DNA of 64,000 nt from Trichaptum fuscoviolaceum. Lineage: Eukaryota > Basidiomycota > Agaricomycetes > Hymenochaetales > Trichaptaceae. The stretch is taken from contig CAJSYZ010000008.1 in NCBI GenBank assembly GCA_910574455.1, forward strand, positions 620,001-684,000, read 5' to 3'. Under the pieces are notes generated by a model. It was not told the DNA's origin, searched no databases, and worked only from the letters and a program-made list of their open reading frames with translations. Positions 63,251 through 64,000 of this stretch are shown in pieces (position 1 is the first letter of the stretch; every line of letters begins with the position of its first letter). The translations under genes were made by a program, and so were the position numbers.

Positions 63251-64000
63251 CTGGGAATGATGGTGTCTTTGCAAATGTCACTGAAAAATTAAGCCTCCTC
63301 AGGCCCATAGTGGAAGGTGCGCCTATTTTACTGCATTAACATATTGCTTCTTTACTTTGTATTCTAACGGGACTGTTTCGGCTACTTTTGCTTTCGATAC
63401 TCAATAGAAGACGGTGTCTGTGTTGTACCGTAGGACACACAGAAGGATGCACCATTATCGTATGCCGCTGCTCAGGCGGATGATGTCCCGCCGTACTCGG
63501 AGACGTCAGTCCATGCGCCTTCGTCCTTATCTCCGGGAATGACGCTTTCAGGCGAGCTCGCGATTGATGGTCTCACAACGGGCACGCTCTTCTCGTTTGC
63601 TTGGAACATGCTCGTTTCTGTTTCCGGGCTTTCTGCTTACTTACCTCCTTCATACTACACATGCGGCGAAGCTCCGTTTGACACTGGTTCAATACGGGTT
63701 TGCGTTGAGGACGAGCAAGGATGACGAAGGCATAGGCGCAAATGGTGAAGAGAGCATGTGGGGCAGCTGGGGAAATCCTGAAGACACTGTACCTCCACCG
63801 ACACTGACGTTTGATACAGCTGCAGGTGCTGAAAGTTGGGCAGCTACTCACAATGGGACTGTTCCTGTAGCAGATGCTTCTGCGGCAGAAGAGTATGGTG
63901 TATATTACTTCTCAGGCTGTGCTGTATGTGTGCTTAAAAATATAATTTTTCTTCCTCTCTCTTGCTCTAACCGCATTCCGGGTAGCGGGCTTTGCTGTGA
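63251..64000 (+). pseudogene. BSD2/Ndfip-like membrane adaptor, broken, runs off the window
   Basis: Family blocks of the fungal Bsd2/Ndfip group (membrane adaptor for the Rsp5/NEDD4 ubiquitin ligase): NDGVFANVTEK near 63251; DAPLSYAAAQADDVPPYSE; IDGLTTGTLFSFAWNMLVSVS, the start of the first membrane segment; then FLLTYLLHTTHAAKLRLTLV, QYGFALRTSKDDEG, EESMWGSWGNPEDT, FDTAAGAESWAATHNGT. Between VSVS (63623) and FLLTY (63634) the frame changes and four or five residues expected in the family are missing, which looks like a small deletion. The Trp of the usual PPYWE is Ser. The gene is therefore probably non-functional, unless an unusual splice rescues it. Confidence 0.55.

Overview
The window is nuclear DNA of a filamentous basidiomycete, most likely a mushroom-forming agaricomycete. 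Genes are dense and broken by many 45-65 bp introns. The proteins are ordinary fungal housekeeping proteins. Proline/serine-rich low-complexity proteins, a TKL-type kinase and a chromovirus-type LTR retrotransposon also fit that group. Species cannot be named from sequence alone. All exon structures were read by eye from splice signals and protein family motifs.

Layout, 0.4-32 kb, conserved gene block: an RBR ubiquitin ligase (RNF216/TRIAD3-like); HOP2 (meiotic recombination) divergent from CWC2 (spliceosome); TMA46/ZC3H15 (CCCH zinc finger) divergent from a LEU5-type mitochondrial carrier; an unrecognised acidic protein; COQ4 (ubiquinone synthesis); a small secreted, probably GPI-anchored protein; a disordered protein with EB1-binding-like motifs; GMP synthase; XRN1; OLA1 with a possible mitochondrial leader; a GH79 glycoside hydrolase; and a MED19/ROX3-like Mediator subunit. 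Several genes use micro-exons and non-canonical GC-AG introns.

Layout, 32-41 kb, gene-poor: a 3 kb spacer leads to a Whi5/Nrm1-like gene. Two ACGCGT boxes sit one helical turn apart upstream of it, and its first intron is unusually long. A poorly resolved low-complexity gene follows.

Layout, 41.4-55.9 kb: a gene for a tandem pseudokinase-kinase protein is split by an 11,040 bp Ty3/Gypsy chromovirus. The element has two 546 bp LTRs differing at two positions by eye, and a 5 bp target duplication (GGAGG), so the insertion is recent. It carries Gag, a -1 frameshift heptamer directly before the gag stop, and a full Pol with chromodomain. It also has unusual extra coding: an integrase-like H2C2 zinc-binding segment upstream of Gag, and a chain of four overlapping ORFs between pol and the 3' LTR. 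These are the most novel features of the window.

Layout, 56.4-62.8 kb: a second, composite element has ~300 bp nearly identical inverted ends, arrays of an AGAACATCTGC satellite and AT-rich subterminal repeats. It encloses decayed copies of a protein kinase and of coatomer beta-prime (COPB2/SEC27) that still contain introns. No transposase is visible; it looks like a gene-capturing non-autonomous DNA element. The window ends in a broken BSD2/Ndfip-like gene.
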